The notes under the pieces were generated by a model. It ran no database searches and was not told the origin of the DNA. It saw only the letters and a program-made list of their open reading frames with translations. Positions 1 to 7,014 of a DNA stretch of 9,065 nucleotides are shown here, one piece after another; within the stretch, counting starts at the first letter, position 1; each line of letters opens with the position of its first letter. The stretch comes from Actinomycetes bacterium (lineage in GTDB: Bacteria; Actinomycetota; Actinomycetes; Propionibacteriales; Nocardioidaceae). The DNA lies in the NCBI GenBank assembly GCA_023415395.1, contig JAEZKN010000435.1:1-9065 (forward strand). Direction: 5' to 3'. The translations under genes and the position numbers were made by a program.

Positions 1-715
1 TCGTGATGCCGAGCGCACCGGGAGTGAGGACCCGCGCGTCAGGGGCGTGGTCGCGGACCAGGCCGGCGATCTCCGCGTGCGCAGTGGGGACGAGGACGAG
101 CTCGGGGTGATGCCTCACGAGGTTCAGCTTGTCGGCGACGTACTGGTCGTAGCCGCCGTGCCAGGGCAGGTGCTCGGGGTAGAGCGAGGTCACGACGGCG
201 ACGCGCGGCGACGTCGACAGGTCCGCGGCCTGGTAGCTGGAGATCTCGGCCACGGCGACCGTCGCGTCCGGGTCGTCGCCGGCGGTGACCGGGGTGCCGC
301 CGTTGCCGACGAGGGTCGCCCGGACCCCCATGCTGCTCAGGAGGTGCTGGACGAGCGAGGACGTCGTGCTCTTGCCCTTGGTGCCCGTCACGGCCACGAC
401 GCGGGCGGCGTTGTCGGTCAGCCACAGGTCGGTGAGCGAGGTGACCGGGACGCCTCGCTCGCGCACGCGCGCGAGGTCCGGGGAGGTCCGCGGAACGCCG
501 GGCGACTTGATGACGACGTCGGCGGTCGCCAGGCGCTCGAGAGCGTCCGGCCCGACGGCCGTCGCTGCTGCGAGGTCCGCCGGCGCCTCCGCCGCTCCCG
601 TCAGCGCGAAGAGCGAGGGGATGCCGCGTCGTTCGAGCTCGGCACGGGCGGCGCGGCCCTCGCGACCGCTCCCCCAGATGACGACGCGACGGCCCGCGAG
701 GTCCTCAAACCGCAC
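1..715 (-). CDS. murD2: UDP-N-acetylmuramoyl-L-alanine--L-glutamate ligase MurD2 (5' part, runs off the window)
   Basis: This is a cytoplasmic Mur ligase that uses ATP to add glutamate to UDP-MurNAc-L-alanine. The visible 238 residues contain an N-terminal nucleotide-type fold (VVIWGSGREGRAA, residues 11-23), the SPGVP turn (71-75), the ATP-binding loop GTKGKSTT (111-118), a GNGG segment (137-140), the metal-binding EISSYQ motif (158-163), PEHLPWHG (180-187), and the lysine of YVADK (196), which in MurD-type ligases is carbamylated. The third domain lies beyond position 1. I chose the GTG at 715 because a GGAGG stands nine bases before it and the frame gives MurD-like sequence from the start. 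It overlaps the end of murL by 11 bases. Motifs alone could also fit ordinary MurD; assignment as MurD2 (L-glutamate as substrate) rests on the linked murL and is inference. Confidence 0.88.
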   Translation of the reverse strand, partial: MRFEDLAGRRVVIWGSGREGRAARAELERRGIPSLFALTGAAEAPADLAAATAVGPDALERLATADVVIKSPGVPRTSPDLARVRERGVPVTSLTDLWLTDNAARVVAVTGTKGKSTTSSLVQHLLSSMGVRATLVGNGGTPVTAGDDPDATVAVAEISSYQAADLSTSPRVAVVTSLYPEHLPWHGGYDQYVADKLNLVRHHPELVLVPTAHAEIAGLVRDHAPDARVLTPGALGIT

Positions 716-2042
716 GGGCGACTGCCTCCAGCTCCGAGGTGAGGAAGTGCTCGGCCTCCCGGAAGGCGAAGACGCTCGTGTGCTCGGCGGCGCCGGCGGC
801 CAGCGCGAGCACCCGCGGATCGCTGAGGAAGGGGTGGTCCTGCCACTCGTCGTGCCCCCGGAGCAGGTCGAGCGCGACCCGGCACTCGTCCGGCTCGCCG
901 ACGCACTCGAAGGGCTTGAGCAGGCCGTCCGCACCGAGCAGCTCGAGGAAGCCCTCCGCCTGGCGGGGGTCGGCGAACATGTCGCGCCCGCTGAAGATCT
1001 CCAGGAGCTGCGCGCGCGACACGAACGGCGCCAGGCACAGGAAGACGAAGCGGCACTTGGGGCAGTCGGCGCACCAGGAGGTCCGGTCGCTCTCCTTCAG
1101 CTTGAAGGCCCGGTTGCAGCTGGTGAACACGTGGTGGTACTCGCGGTAGGTGGCGAACCGGCGGGCGATGCGGAGCTCGGTGAGGGGGCGGAGCAGCGAG
1201 ACATAGGTCGGCGCGCCCGCCGGCAGGCTCGCGCGCAGCAGGCGCTCGAACTCGATCCCCTTGGACCACTGGTGGTTGACCTCGTGGCCGTGCCACTCGA
1301 CGTTGCCGTAGGACGAGCTCGCCTCGTTGCTGAAGGCGACGGTGTCGTAGCCCAGGGCCAGCGCGGTGAGCACGGCGACGACCGAGTTCACCGCGGTCAC
1401 CGGGACGTGGCCGTTCGGCGCGCCCGCCTCGTTGAGCCGGAAGAGCTCGGCGTCGAGTCGTCTCCGGGCGGACTGCAGGGGGATCCGGGCGACCTCCGCC
1501 GTGGCCTCGATCGGGCGGTAGCTGTTGACGGAGAAGAGCCCCACGTCGAAGCCGGCGCGCTTGAGGCCCTCGATCGACACGATCGAGTCCTTGCCTCCAC
1601 CGACGGCCACCAGCACGCGCCGGGCCGTCGAGGGCTCGTCGGCCCGGGGCTGCGCCGTGGCGACCGTCGGAGCGACGATCTCGGTCTGGAACACCTCGGG
1701 CAGGTCGTTGACGTAGGCGAACTCCCCCAGGCCGCTGCGAGTGAGGCCGTCGAGGAAGAGCCGCTCCTGCGCCGACAGCCCGGCCGGCACCTCGATCCGC
1801 CCCGGCGCGAAGGCCTTGAAGTAGCTCAACGACGCCGCGAGGGAGAGCAGCCGCAGCACCGCGTCGCGGGTGCCCTCGTCGACGTGCTCCAGCGACCCGG
1901 GCAGCTCGACGGTCTCGGTGAGCTTCGTCGTGACGCCGTCGCGGGCGATGCCCTGGTAGTCGAGCTCGATCGTCGAGCCCACCAGCCGCGGCGGGAGGCA
2001 GATCAGCGCTCCCCCAGGCCGTTGCTCCACCACGCTCACCAC
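705..2042 (-). CDS. murL: UDP-MurNAc-L-Ala-L-Glu epimerase MurL
   Basis: In the characterised Xanthomonas pathway, MurL converts the terminal L-glutamate of UDP-MurNAc-L-Ala-L-Glu to D-glutamate with ATP and Mg2+, giving the normal peptidoglycan precursor without MurI. The 445 residues show a PP-loop-like nucleotide-binding motif, VAVGGGKDS (145-153), after an N-terminal domain that includes SYFKAF (73-78). An asparagine/serine-rich segment FSNEASSSYGN (237-247) is followed by HEVNHQWSKG (253-262). A cysteine cluster has C309, then C324, C327 and C330 in WCADCPKC, then C336; it could bind metal, which is inference. The GTG start at 2042 has no Shine-Dalgarno but a TACACT hexamer six bases upstream. 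GTG at 2039 is an alternative. The overlapping downstream MurD-type ligase supports the assignment strongly. The PP-loop alone could suggest a tRNA-thiolation or ExsB-like enzyme, but the rest of the sequence does not fit those. Confidence 0.88.
   Translation of the reverse strand: MVSVVEQRPGGALICLPPRLVGSTIELDYQGIARDGVTTKLTETVELPGSLEHVDEGTRDAVLRLLSLAASLSYFKAFAPGRIEVPAGLSAQERLFLDGLTRSGLGEFAYVNDLPEVFQTEIVAPTVATAQPRADEPSTARRVLVAVGGGKDSIVSIEGLKRAGFDVGLFSVNSYRPIEATAEVARIPLQSARRRLDAELFRLNEAGAPNGHVPVTAVNSVVAVLTALALGYDTVAFSNEASSSYGNVEWHGHEVNHQWSKGIEFERLLRASLPAGAPTYVSLLRPLTELRIARRFATYREYHHVFTSCNRAFKLKESDRTSWCADCPKCRFVFLCLAPFVSRAQLLEIFSGRDMFADPRQAEGFLELLGADGLLKPFECVGEPDECRVALDLLRGHDEWQDHPFLSDPRVLALAAGAAEHTSVFAFREAEHFLTSELEAVARAV
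725..729 (-). promoter_or_regulatory. Shine-Dalgarno of murD2
   Basis: GGAGG on the minus strand, nine bases before the GTG at 715 and inside the murL reading frame. It supports the GTG start and suggests that murD2 is translated from the murL mRNA. Confidence 0.6.
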
Positions 2043-2048
2043 CCCAGG

Positions 2049-2054
2049 AGTGTA
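2049..2054 (-). promoter_or_regulatory. -10 box of murL, leaderless layout
   Basis: TACACT (minus strand) lies exactly six bases before the GTG of murL, so the predicted first transcribed base is the first base of the start codon. No clear -35 box is seen at 16-18 bases spacing. It sits downstream of the tRNA terminator, so murL-murD2 should have its own transcript. Confidence 0.55.
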
Positions 2055-2111
2055 CGAGTGCCGGACGGTGACACCTCGATCGCCCGGCGTGGCTCAGGGT
2101 CCCGAAATGCA

Positions 2112-2147
2112 GAACACCCGGCCCACGTCTTCGTGGGCCGGGTGTTC
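2112..2147 (-). terminator. Hairpin terminator after the initiator tRNA
   Basis: A perfect 15-bp stem (2112-2126 pairs with 2133-2147) closes a six-base loop. It begins 25 bases after the tRNA 3' end. The minus-strand sequence after it (TCTGCATTTCGGG) has only a weak T stretch, as is common in high-GC actinomycetes. It probably ends tRNA transcripts and any read-through from the UPF0182 operon, and insulates murL. Being nearly symmetric it might also act on plus-strand transcripts, but no plus-strand gene ends here. Confidence 0.8.
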
Positions 2148-2172
2148 GTGACGTCCTGCGACATCACATTTG

Positions 2173-2246
2173 TAGCGGGGGCAGGATTTGAACCTGCGAC
2201 CTCTGGGTTATGAGCCCAGCGAGCTACCGAGCTGCTCCACCCCGCG
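2173..2246 (-). tRNA. Initiator tRNA-Met (anticodon CAT)
   Basis: The cloverleaf is complete on the minus strand: acceptor stem, D arm, CAT anticodon with loop CTCATAA, variable loop AGGTC and T arm with TTCAAAT. Initiator hallmarks are visible: three G-C pairs at the foot of the anticodon stem (GGG/CCC at 29-31/39-41), a purine-pyrimidine A11-U24 pair in the D stem, and an unpaired first position of the acceptor (C1 against U72). The discriminator base is A73. The gene is followed by CAA, so the CCA end is not encoded and must be added enzymatically. It is 74 bases long, as usual for initiators without CCA. Confidence 0.97.
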
Positions 2247-2258
2247 TCGGTGAGGAAG

Positions 2259-2287
2259 ACATTACCGGGTGGGGTGGAGCGGGCCAA
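2259..2287 (-). promoter_or_regulatory. Promoter of the initiator tRNA
   Basis: On the minus strand a TTGGCC (-35, 2282-2287) and a TAATGT (-10, 2259-2264) are separated by 17 bases. The -10 box ends 12 bases before the mature tRNA, so the leader would be about five bases. The -35 box lies eight bases after the stop codon of the UPF0182 gene. Confidence 0.6.
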
Positions 2288-2294
2288 ATCGGGG

Positions 2295-5288
2295 TCACTC
2301 CTGGGGCGACTCCGAGGCGTCGGGCTCGGGCGCGCCGCCGTCCTTGCCGGCGAGCTCCATCGCCTGGCCGACGAGACGCTGGGCCTCGCTGACCCGGTCC
2401 TGGTACTCCCCCAGGTCGCCGGCCTCGAGGGCGGCCTGCGCGTCGTCGAAGGCCTTCTCGGCGCGCTGGAGCAGCGACTGGATGGTCGCCTCCTGGCCGT
2501 CGCCCGTGCCGCCGTTGCCGTCGCCGGAGCCACCGTCCCCGCCGTCGGGCTCGCCACCCTCGCCCTCGGCCGGGCCCGCGCCCGGGTCGGCGACGTCGAG
2601 CAGGTCGGCGAGGGCCCCCCGCAGGGTGGTGCCGACGCCGATGTCGTTGCCGTACTCGACCAGCACGTAGCGCAGGATCGGGAAGCTGGCGTCGGTGAGC
2701 TCGCGCGTGGCGTAGACGGGCTGGACGTACATCAGGCCGTCGTTGACCGGCAGCGTGAGCAGGTTGCCGTAGACCGGCCGCGCGCCGCTGCGGTTGAACT
2801 GCGCGAGCAGGTCCGCGACGGTCGGGTCGGAGGCGAACCGGTTGGCGACCAGGCCGGGGCCGGGTGTCTGCTCGTTGGGCAGCTGGAGGACCCGGATCTT
2901 GCCGTAGCCGTCACTGGTCGCGTCGGCCTCGACGGAGACGAACGACGCCAGGTTGTTCTTCTCGAACGGCACGTAGACCGAGGTCAGCGAGAAGACCTCG
3001 CCGTCGGTGCCCGGGTTGTCGACGAAGAGCCGGTACGGCGGCTGGAAGGTGCCGGTGGAGTACGGGTCCTCGGGGACCTCCCAGCGGTTGTTGCCCTGGT
3101 AGAACGACTCCGCCTCGGTCACGTGGTAGCGCGCGAACTGGTAGCGCTGGACCTTGAACAGGTCCTCGGGGTAGCGCAGGTGCTCCATGAGGTCGTCGGA
3201 GATCTGGTCGCGGTCCTCGACGGTGCCGGGGAACGCCGAGCGCCACGCCTCGAGCAGCGGGTCCTCCTCGTCCCAGGCGTAGAGCACGACCTCGCCGGTG
3301 TAGGCGTCCACGGTCGCCTTGACCGCGTTGCGCATGTAGTTGATCTCGTCGGTGGGGAGCGTGCGCAGCCCCGTGTCCTGCTGGAGGGAGTCGTCGATCA
3401 TCGTCTGGAACGACTCCTTCTGCGCGTTCGCGTAGCGGTCGGTCGTGGTGTAGCCGTCGACGATCCACTGGATGCGGCCGTCGATCACGGCCGGGTAGGC
3501 GTCGCTGTCGACGGTGAGCCACGGGGCGACCTTCTGGACGCGCTCGCGGGGGTCGCGGTCGAAGAGGATCCGGCTGTTCTCGTTGACCCGGCCGGAGAGC
3601 AGGAAGTTCGGCTCGCCGTACTTCACCGCGAACATCACCTGGTTGAAGGTGCCGCCGACGCCGGCGTCGCCCGCGCCCTCGTAGGTCGTCGCAGAGCTGT
3701 CGTCGCGACCGGCGAGCGGCAGGTTGAGCTCGACGTCGCGGGACTCCTCGGAGGCCTTGCCGACGATGGAGTACTCCGGGCTCTGCTCGCCGTAGTAGAC
3801 CCGGCCCTCGAAGCCGCCCGTGGACTCGCTGAGGTCGCTCTCCAGGGCGCTGGTGCCCTCCGCCCACTCGATGCCGGCGGAGTCGGCGGCCTCGTCCGCG
3901 GTGTCGATCTGGGCCTGGTTGTCCTGCGGACGCTGGTTGGCGTACGCCGCGATCAGGCCGTTGCCGTGGGTGTAGACGGTGTGCAGGTTGGACCAGTTCT
4001 GGTCGCCGGACGGGATGCCGTTCTGGTCGAGCTCGCGGACGCCGAGCACGAGCGCGCGGTCGGTGCCGTCGATCTCGTAGCGGTCGACGTCCAGCACGTC
4101 GGCGACCGAGTAGTAGGCGCGGACCTGCTGGTTCTGCTCGAACGCGTCGCGGACCAGCAGCGGGTCGACCAGCGGCACCGACGAGGTCTCGCTGTCCAGG
4201 CTGTTGAGCCCGCCGCTGAGCTCGCTGGTCGGGGCGTACTCCTCCACCTCGACGTCCTCGAGGTCATAGGCCTGCCGGGTGGCGTCGATGTTCGCCTGGA
4301 GGTAGGTCGACTCCTTGTCGGCCTCCGAGGGCTTGACCTGGAACTGCTGCACGATGCCCGGCCAGATCAGGCCGAGCAGGATCGCCGAGACGGCGAGCAG
4401 CGCGAGCCCGACCGACGGCAGCAGCCAGGTGCGCCGCCACACGTTGACGAAGAAGAGGATGGCGCAGACGATCGCGATGCCGAGCAGGATGTTCTTGGCG
4501 GGCAGCACCGCGTGGTCGTCGGTGAAGTTCATGCCGGTGTTGAGCCCGCCGCCCTGGGTCACCAGGTCGAAGCGGTCGAGGTAGTAGTCGGCCGCCTTGG
4601 CCAGCACCAGCACGCCGAGCAGGATCGAGAGCTGCACCTGGGCGGCGCCGGAGAGCCGGTCGCGCGGGGTCTGGAGCCGGATGCCGCCGTAGAGGTAGTG
4701 GGTCACCGCAGCGGCGATCAGCGAGATCACCATCATCGCCATGGTGAAGTCGACGAGGTAGTGCAGCCAGGGCAGGTCGAAGACGTAGAAGCCGATGTCG
4801 CGCTTGAAGTACACGTCCTCCTGGCCGAAGTCACCGCCGTTGCGCCAGAGCAGGAAGTGGCGCCACTCGCCGATCGCCGAGCTCCCGGCGAACGCGCCGA
4901 GCACGACGGAGACGCCGACGAGCAGCCAGGTGCGGATCGGGGTCACCGCGTCGCGGTAGCGGTCCAGCCCGGTCTGCTCCGGCGAGCTCGGCCGGAAGAA
5001 CGGCCGGAACCGGTAGGCCAGGTAGATGTTGAGCCCCACCACGACCGCCATGAGCAGGCCGAAGACGGCGAACAGCGCGGCGCGGGTCCAGAACAGGGTG
5101 GTGAAGACCGAGGTGTAGCCACCGCTCTGGTACCAGAGCCGGTCGGTGTAGAGGTTGGCGAACGTGCTCAGCCCCAGGAACGCGAGCACCAGCACCACCG
5201 CGGTGATGATCAGCGCGCGTGACCGGCGCGATCCCCGCGGCGGCGGGGGCGCGGTCTCCCGACCGCCCTCGTCGAACAGCTCGCTCAT
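2295..5288 (-). CDS. UPF0182 family membrane protein
   Basis: This 997-residue protein belongs to the UPF0182 family (COG1615), whose molecular function is unknown to me. Seven membrane segments are visible at about 25-46, 71-93, 118-139, 179-199, 219-236, 266-284 and 288-312. A large, probably extracytoplasmic region follows. It contains recognisable family segments: AYPAVIDGRIQWIVDGYTT near residue 600, the FSLTSVYVPF region, and GNLLTLPVNDGLMYVQPVY. The end is unusual: a Gly/Asp/Glu-rich linker (about 901-932), then a charged helical stretch with coiled-coil character (933-982) and an acidic tail. I chose the ATG at 5288 because GAAGGA stands ten bases upstream and the extra upstream residues of the open frame belong to another gene's frame. 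It is the last gene of a three-gene operon, seven bases after its neighbour. The M. tuberculosis homologue (Rv3193c) is also next to the PDZ protease gene. Confidence 0.93.
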   Translation of the reverse strand: MSELFDEGGRETAPPPPRGSRRSRALIITAVVLVLAFLGLSTFANLYTDRLWYQSGGYTSVFTTLFWTRAALFAVFGLLMAVVVGLNIYLAYRFRPFFRPSSPEQTGLDRYRDAVTPIRTWLLVGVSVVLGAFAGSSAIGEWRHFLLWRNGGDFGQEDVYFKRDIGFYVFDLPWLHYLVDFTMAMMVISLIAAAVTHYLYGGIRLQTPRDRLSGAAQVQLSILLGVLVLAKAADYYLDRFDLVTQGGGLNTGMNFTDDHAVLPAKNILLGIAIVCAILFFVNVWRRTWLLPSVGLALLAVSAILLGLIWPGIVQQFQVKPSEADKESTYLQANIDATRQAYDLEDVEVEEYAPTSELSGGLNSLDSETSSVPLVDPLLVRDAFEQNQQVRAYYSVADVLDVDRYEIDGTDRALVLGVRELDQNGIPSGDQNWSNLHTVYTHGNGLIAAYANQRPQDNQAQIDTADEAADSAGIEWAEGTSALESDLSESTGGFEGRVYYGEQSPEYSIVGKASEESRDVELNLPLAGRDDSSATTYEGAGDAGVGGTFNQVMFAVKYGEPNFLLSGRVNENSRILFDRDPRERVQKVAPWLTVDSDAYPAVIDGRIQWIVDGYTTTDRYANAQKESFQTMIDDSLQQDTGLRTLPTDEINYMRNAVKATVDAYTGEVVLYAWDEEDPLLEAWRSAFPGTVEDRDQISDDLMEHLRYPEDLFKVQRYQFARYHVTEAESFYQGNNRWEVPEDPYSTGTFQPPYRLFVDNPGTDGEVFSLTSVYVPFEKNNLASFVSVEADATSDGYGKIRVLQLPNEQTPGPGLVANRFASDPTVADLLAQFNRSGARPVYGNLLTLPVNDGLMYVQPVYATRELTDASFPILRYVLVEYGNDIGVGTTLRGALADLLDVADPGAGPAEGEGGEPDGGDGGSGDGNGGTGDGQEATIQSLLQRAEKAFDDAQAALEAGDLGEYQDRVSEAQRLVGQAMELAGKDGGAPEPDASESPQE

Positions 5289-5295
5289 GCCGGGT

Positions 5296-5853
5296 TCATC
5301 CTTCGTTCTCCTCCTCGAGCGTGGCCCCCAGCAGCTGCAGCAGCTGGGGCACCAGGTCCACACCGCCCACGACCGACTGGTCGTCGTCGTGGGCGCGCAG
5401 TCGCAGTGCGCAGTACGTCGCCCCGGCGCGCGTGACGCCGGCGACGATCCGGACCTCCTGGCGGTCCGGGTGCTCCCGGGCGAACTCCTCGGCCGCCGCC
5501 GGGTCCTCGGGGATCTCCACGTCGGCGTCCGGCGGCAGCACGAGCCGCTCGACGACGGCGGCGCAGCCGGTCACGCCCGGCGGCCAGCTCATCGACTGGA
5601 GCGCCTCCTCGAGGGGGCGGTCCGGCGCGAGGTGGTCCTGCTCGACCGGCGTCAACGACCCCTGCGCCGACGCCTCGTCCAGCCCCATGGCGGCGGCCAG
5701 CGCGGGCTCGTGGTCGACGATGGCCTGGGTCTCGACGAGCGCGTAGAGCCGCGCCGGCTGGTCCCAGCCGGCGCCGGACGCGTGCTGCTCGATCTCGAGC
5801 ACCGCGGCCGCCAGCGCCGGGTCGACGTCCAGGTCCTGGTCGAACTCGCTCAC
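5296..5853 (-). CDS. Uncharacterised 185-residue acidic protein between PDZ protease and UPF0182 genes
   Basis: I cannot assign a function. The protein has 185 residues, no signal peptide and no membrane segment, and is acidic, with a Glu-rich end. The first half is helical and Ala-rich (AARLYALVETQAIVDHEP-like stretch around 34-50). The second half has a pattern of short strands: CAAVVERLVLPP (97-108), VRIVAGVTRAGATYCALRLR (134-153), then DLVPQLLQLL near the end. From memory this may be the family annotated PPA1379 in Propionibacteriales; that is unverified. The GTG start at 5853 overlaps the protease stop as GTGA, and GAGGAGG lies seven bases upstream. A much longer open frame in this phase extends upstream, but it is a shadow of the protease gene. 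Its position in a coupled operon suggests a cytoplasmic partner of the two envelope proteins, which is inference. Confidence 0.82.
   Translation of the reverse strand: MSEFDQDLDVDPALAAAVLEIEQHASGAGWDQPARLYALVETQAIVDHEPALAAAMGLDEASAQGSLTPVEQDHLAPDRPLEEALQSMSWPPGVTGCAAVVERLVLPPDADVEIPEDPAAAEEFAREHPDRQEVRIVAGVTRAGATYCALRLRAHDDDQSVVGGVDLVPQLLQLLGATLEEENEG
5299..5304 (-). promoter_or_regulatory. Shine-Dalgarno of the UPF0182 gene
   Basis: GAAGGA ten bases before the ATG at 5288, directly before the TGA (5296-5298) of the preceding gene. A ribosome finishing the upstream gene would sit on this site, so translation is probably coupled. Confidence 0.6.
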
Positions 5854-6914
5854 GCGGGAGCCTCCTCGCAGCTGGGCAGGTCGGCGTCGGGGTCCTTCAC
5901 CCAGGCCTCGATGGCGAGGCGGGCGTCGTGCATGGTGTCGGCGCGGACCAGGCGCATGTCCTCGTTGGGAGCGCCGAGGGCATCCTCGCAGTTGGCCGGC
6001 GGCACCAGGAACAGCTTCGCTCCGGCGTCGCGCGCACCCACGACCTTCTGCTGGATGCCGCCGATCGGCCCGACCTGGCCGCCGGCGTCCATGGTCCCGG
6101 TGCCGGCGATGGTCTGGCCGCCGGTCAGCGACCCGGGGGTGAGCGTGTCGTAGATGCCGAGCGAGAACATCAGCCCGGCGCTCGGGCCGCCGATGCTCGG
6201 GTCGATGTTGATCGTGACGTCGACGGGCAGCTCCTTCTTGAGCTGGGTGCCGACGGAGACGCCCACCTGCGGGCCGCCGTCGACCTCTTCCGGCGCGACC
6301 CGGACCCGGGTGCGCTCGCCGTCGCGGCGTACGACGAACGTCAGCTCCTGCCCCTCGGCCGCCGAGCTGACCTCGTCGACGACCTCCTCCGACGTGCTCA
6401 CCGGCACCCCGTCGACCCTGAGGATCACGTCGCCGGGCTCGAGGACGCCCTCGGCCGGCGTGCCCTCCGAGACCGCGCTGACCACCGGCTCGGTGACGTC
6501 GTAGCCCATCTCCTCCAGCGCGACGGCCGTGGCCGCGTCCTGGGAGGAGGTCATCTGGGCCTGGCCCTCCTCGCGGTTCTGCTCGACGGTCTCGTCCTCG
6601 CGGTAGACCGCGTCGTAGGGGTAGACCGCGGCCTCGTCGCTGACCCAGTCGCGCATCAGCTCGAACAGGTTGTTCTTGCCCTCGGGTCGCGGCTGGGAGA
6701 CGAAGACGGTCGTCATCCGCAGCTGGCCGTCGTCGCGGAAGACCTTGTGCCCGGTGACGTCGATGATCTCCTGACCCTCGTCGTTGTCCCCGAGCACGTT
6801 GACGGTGAGGCCGGGCTCGTAGGTGACGTAGGGCAGCGGCGCGAGCGCGGCCACCAGCCACAACGCGATCAGCAGCGGCACGGCCAGGATGCCGGCGATG
6901 GTCCGCTGCGTCAT
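5850..6914 (-). CDS. Membrane-anchored PDZ/Lon-like serine protease
   Basis: This 354-residue protein is a YlbL-type Lon-like protease without an ATPase domain. An N-terminal membrane anchor (about 6-28) should place the rest outside the cytoplasm. A PDZ domain (about 125-208) includes GTPAEGVLEPGDVILRVDG (151-169). The Lon-type proteolytic domain follows, with catalytic serine S245 in IGGPSAG and catalytic lysine K290 in GGIQQK, so the Ser-Lys dyad is intact. An acidic segment (107-119) precedes the PDZ domain. The family is thought to cleave membrane or envelope proteins; the substrate here is unknown. The ATG at 6914 gives a normal anchor; no good Shine-Dalgarno precedes it. It is the first gene of the operon and overlaps the next gene by four bases (GTGA). 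The M. tuberculosis homologue is Rv3194c, next to its UPF0182 gene. Confidence 0.93.
   Translation of the reverse strand: MTQRTIAGILAVPLLIALWLVAALAPLPYVTYEPGLTVNVLGDNDEGQEIIDVTGHKVFRDDGQLRMTTVFVSQPRPEGKNNLFELMRDWVSDEAAVYPYDAVYREDETVEQNREEGQAQMTSSQDAATAVALEEMGYDVTEPVVSAVSEGTPAEGVLEPGDVILRVDGVPVSTSEEVVDEVSSAAEGQELTFVVRRDGERTRVRVAPEEVDGGPQVGVSVGTQLKKELPVDVTINIDPSIGGPSAGLMFSLGIYDTLTPGSLTGGQTIAGTGTMDAGGQVGPIGGIQQKVVGARDAGAKLFLVPPANCEDALGAPNEDMRLVRADTMHDARLAIEAWVKDPDADLPSCEEAPA
5861..5867 (-). promoter_or_regulatory. Strong Shine-Dalgarno of the 185-residue protein gene
   Basis: GAGGAGG seven bases before the GTG at 5853, within the last codons of the protease gene. It decides the start in favour of this GTG over upstream possibilities in the same open frame. 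Confidence 0.7.
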
Positions 6915-7014
6915 GGCGCCAAGACTGTCAGATCGGCCCTAGCCGCGGAGCAGGAGGCAGCGCAGACGGCGGTCCCGCGAGGCGCGGCTCACGGGACGTG
7001 GGTCTCGGGCCGCT
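6915..7014. other. 100-base intergenic region before the protease operon
   Basis: It must carry the promoter of the protease operon, but I see no convincing -35/-10 pair. A weak hexamer CAGTCT lies seven bases before the ATG on the minus strand, with A and T at the two most conserved -10 positions. A six-base inverted repeat GTCCCG/CGGGAC (6972-6977 and 6992-6997) has a 14-base loop and no T-run, so I do not call it a terminator. Confidence 0.4.

Noticed and set aside
2067..2075. Short palindrome GGTG-A-CACC upstream of murL
   Set aside because: The arms are only four bases, too short to separate from chance.
2088..2098. CGTGGCTCAGG, identical to part of the palindrome at 7841-7851
   Set aside because: An 11-base match between two places in a 9-kb GC-rich window is expected by chance, and the second arm of the palindrome is absent here.
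285..2213. 642-codon plus-strand open frame opposite murL and murD2, ending in GAGFEPATSGL
   Set aside because: It is antisense to two well-supported genes, and its end is simply the translated complement of the tRNA T arm and anticodon arm, a common annotation artefact.
2250..5222. 990-codon plus-strand open frame opposite the UPF0182 gene
   Set aside because: Its translation is repetitive in Val, Gly, Asp and Arg, matches no family I recognise, and lies antisense to a clear membrane protein gene. Long antisense frames are a known effect of high GC at third codon positions.
5854..6861. Upstream extension of the 185-residue protein's open frame
   Set aside because: The extra residues are Arg/Gly-rich and lie in the shifted frame of the PDZ protease gene. 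The strong Shine-Dalgarno and the GTGA overlap place the start at 5853.
6972..6997. GTCCCG/CGGGAC inverted repeat as a terminator after the small membrane protein gene
   Set aside because: The stem is six bases with a 14-base loop and there is no T-rich tail on the minus strand.
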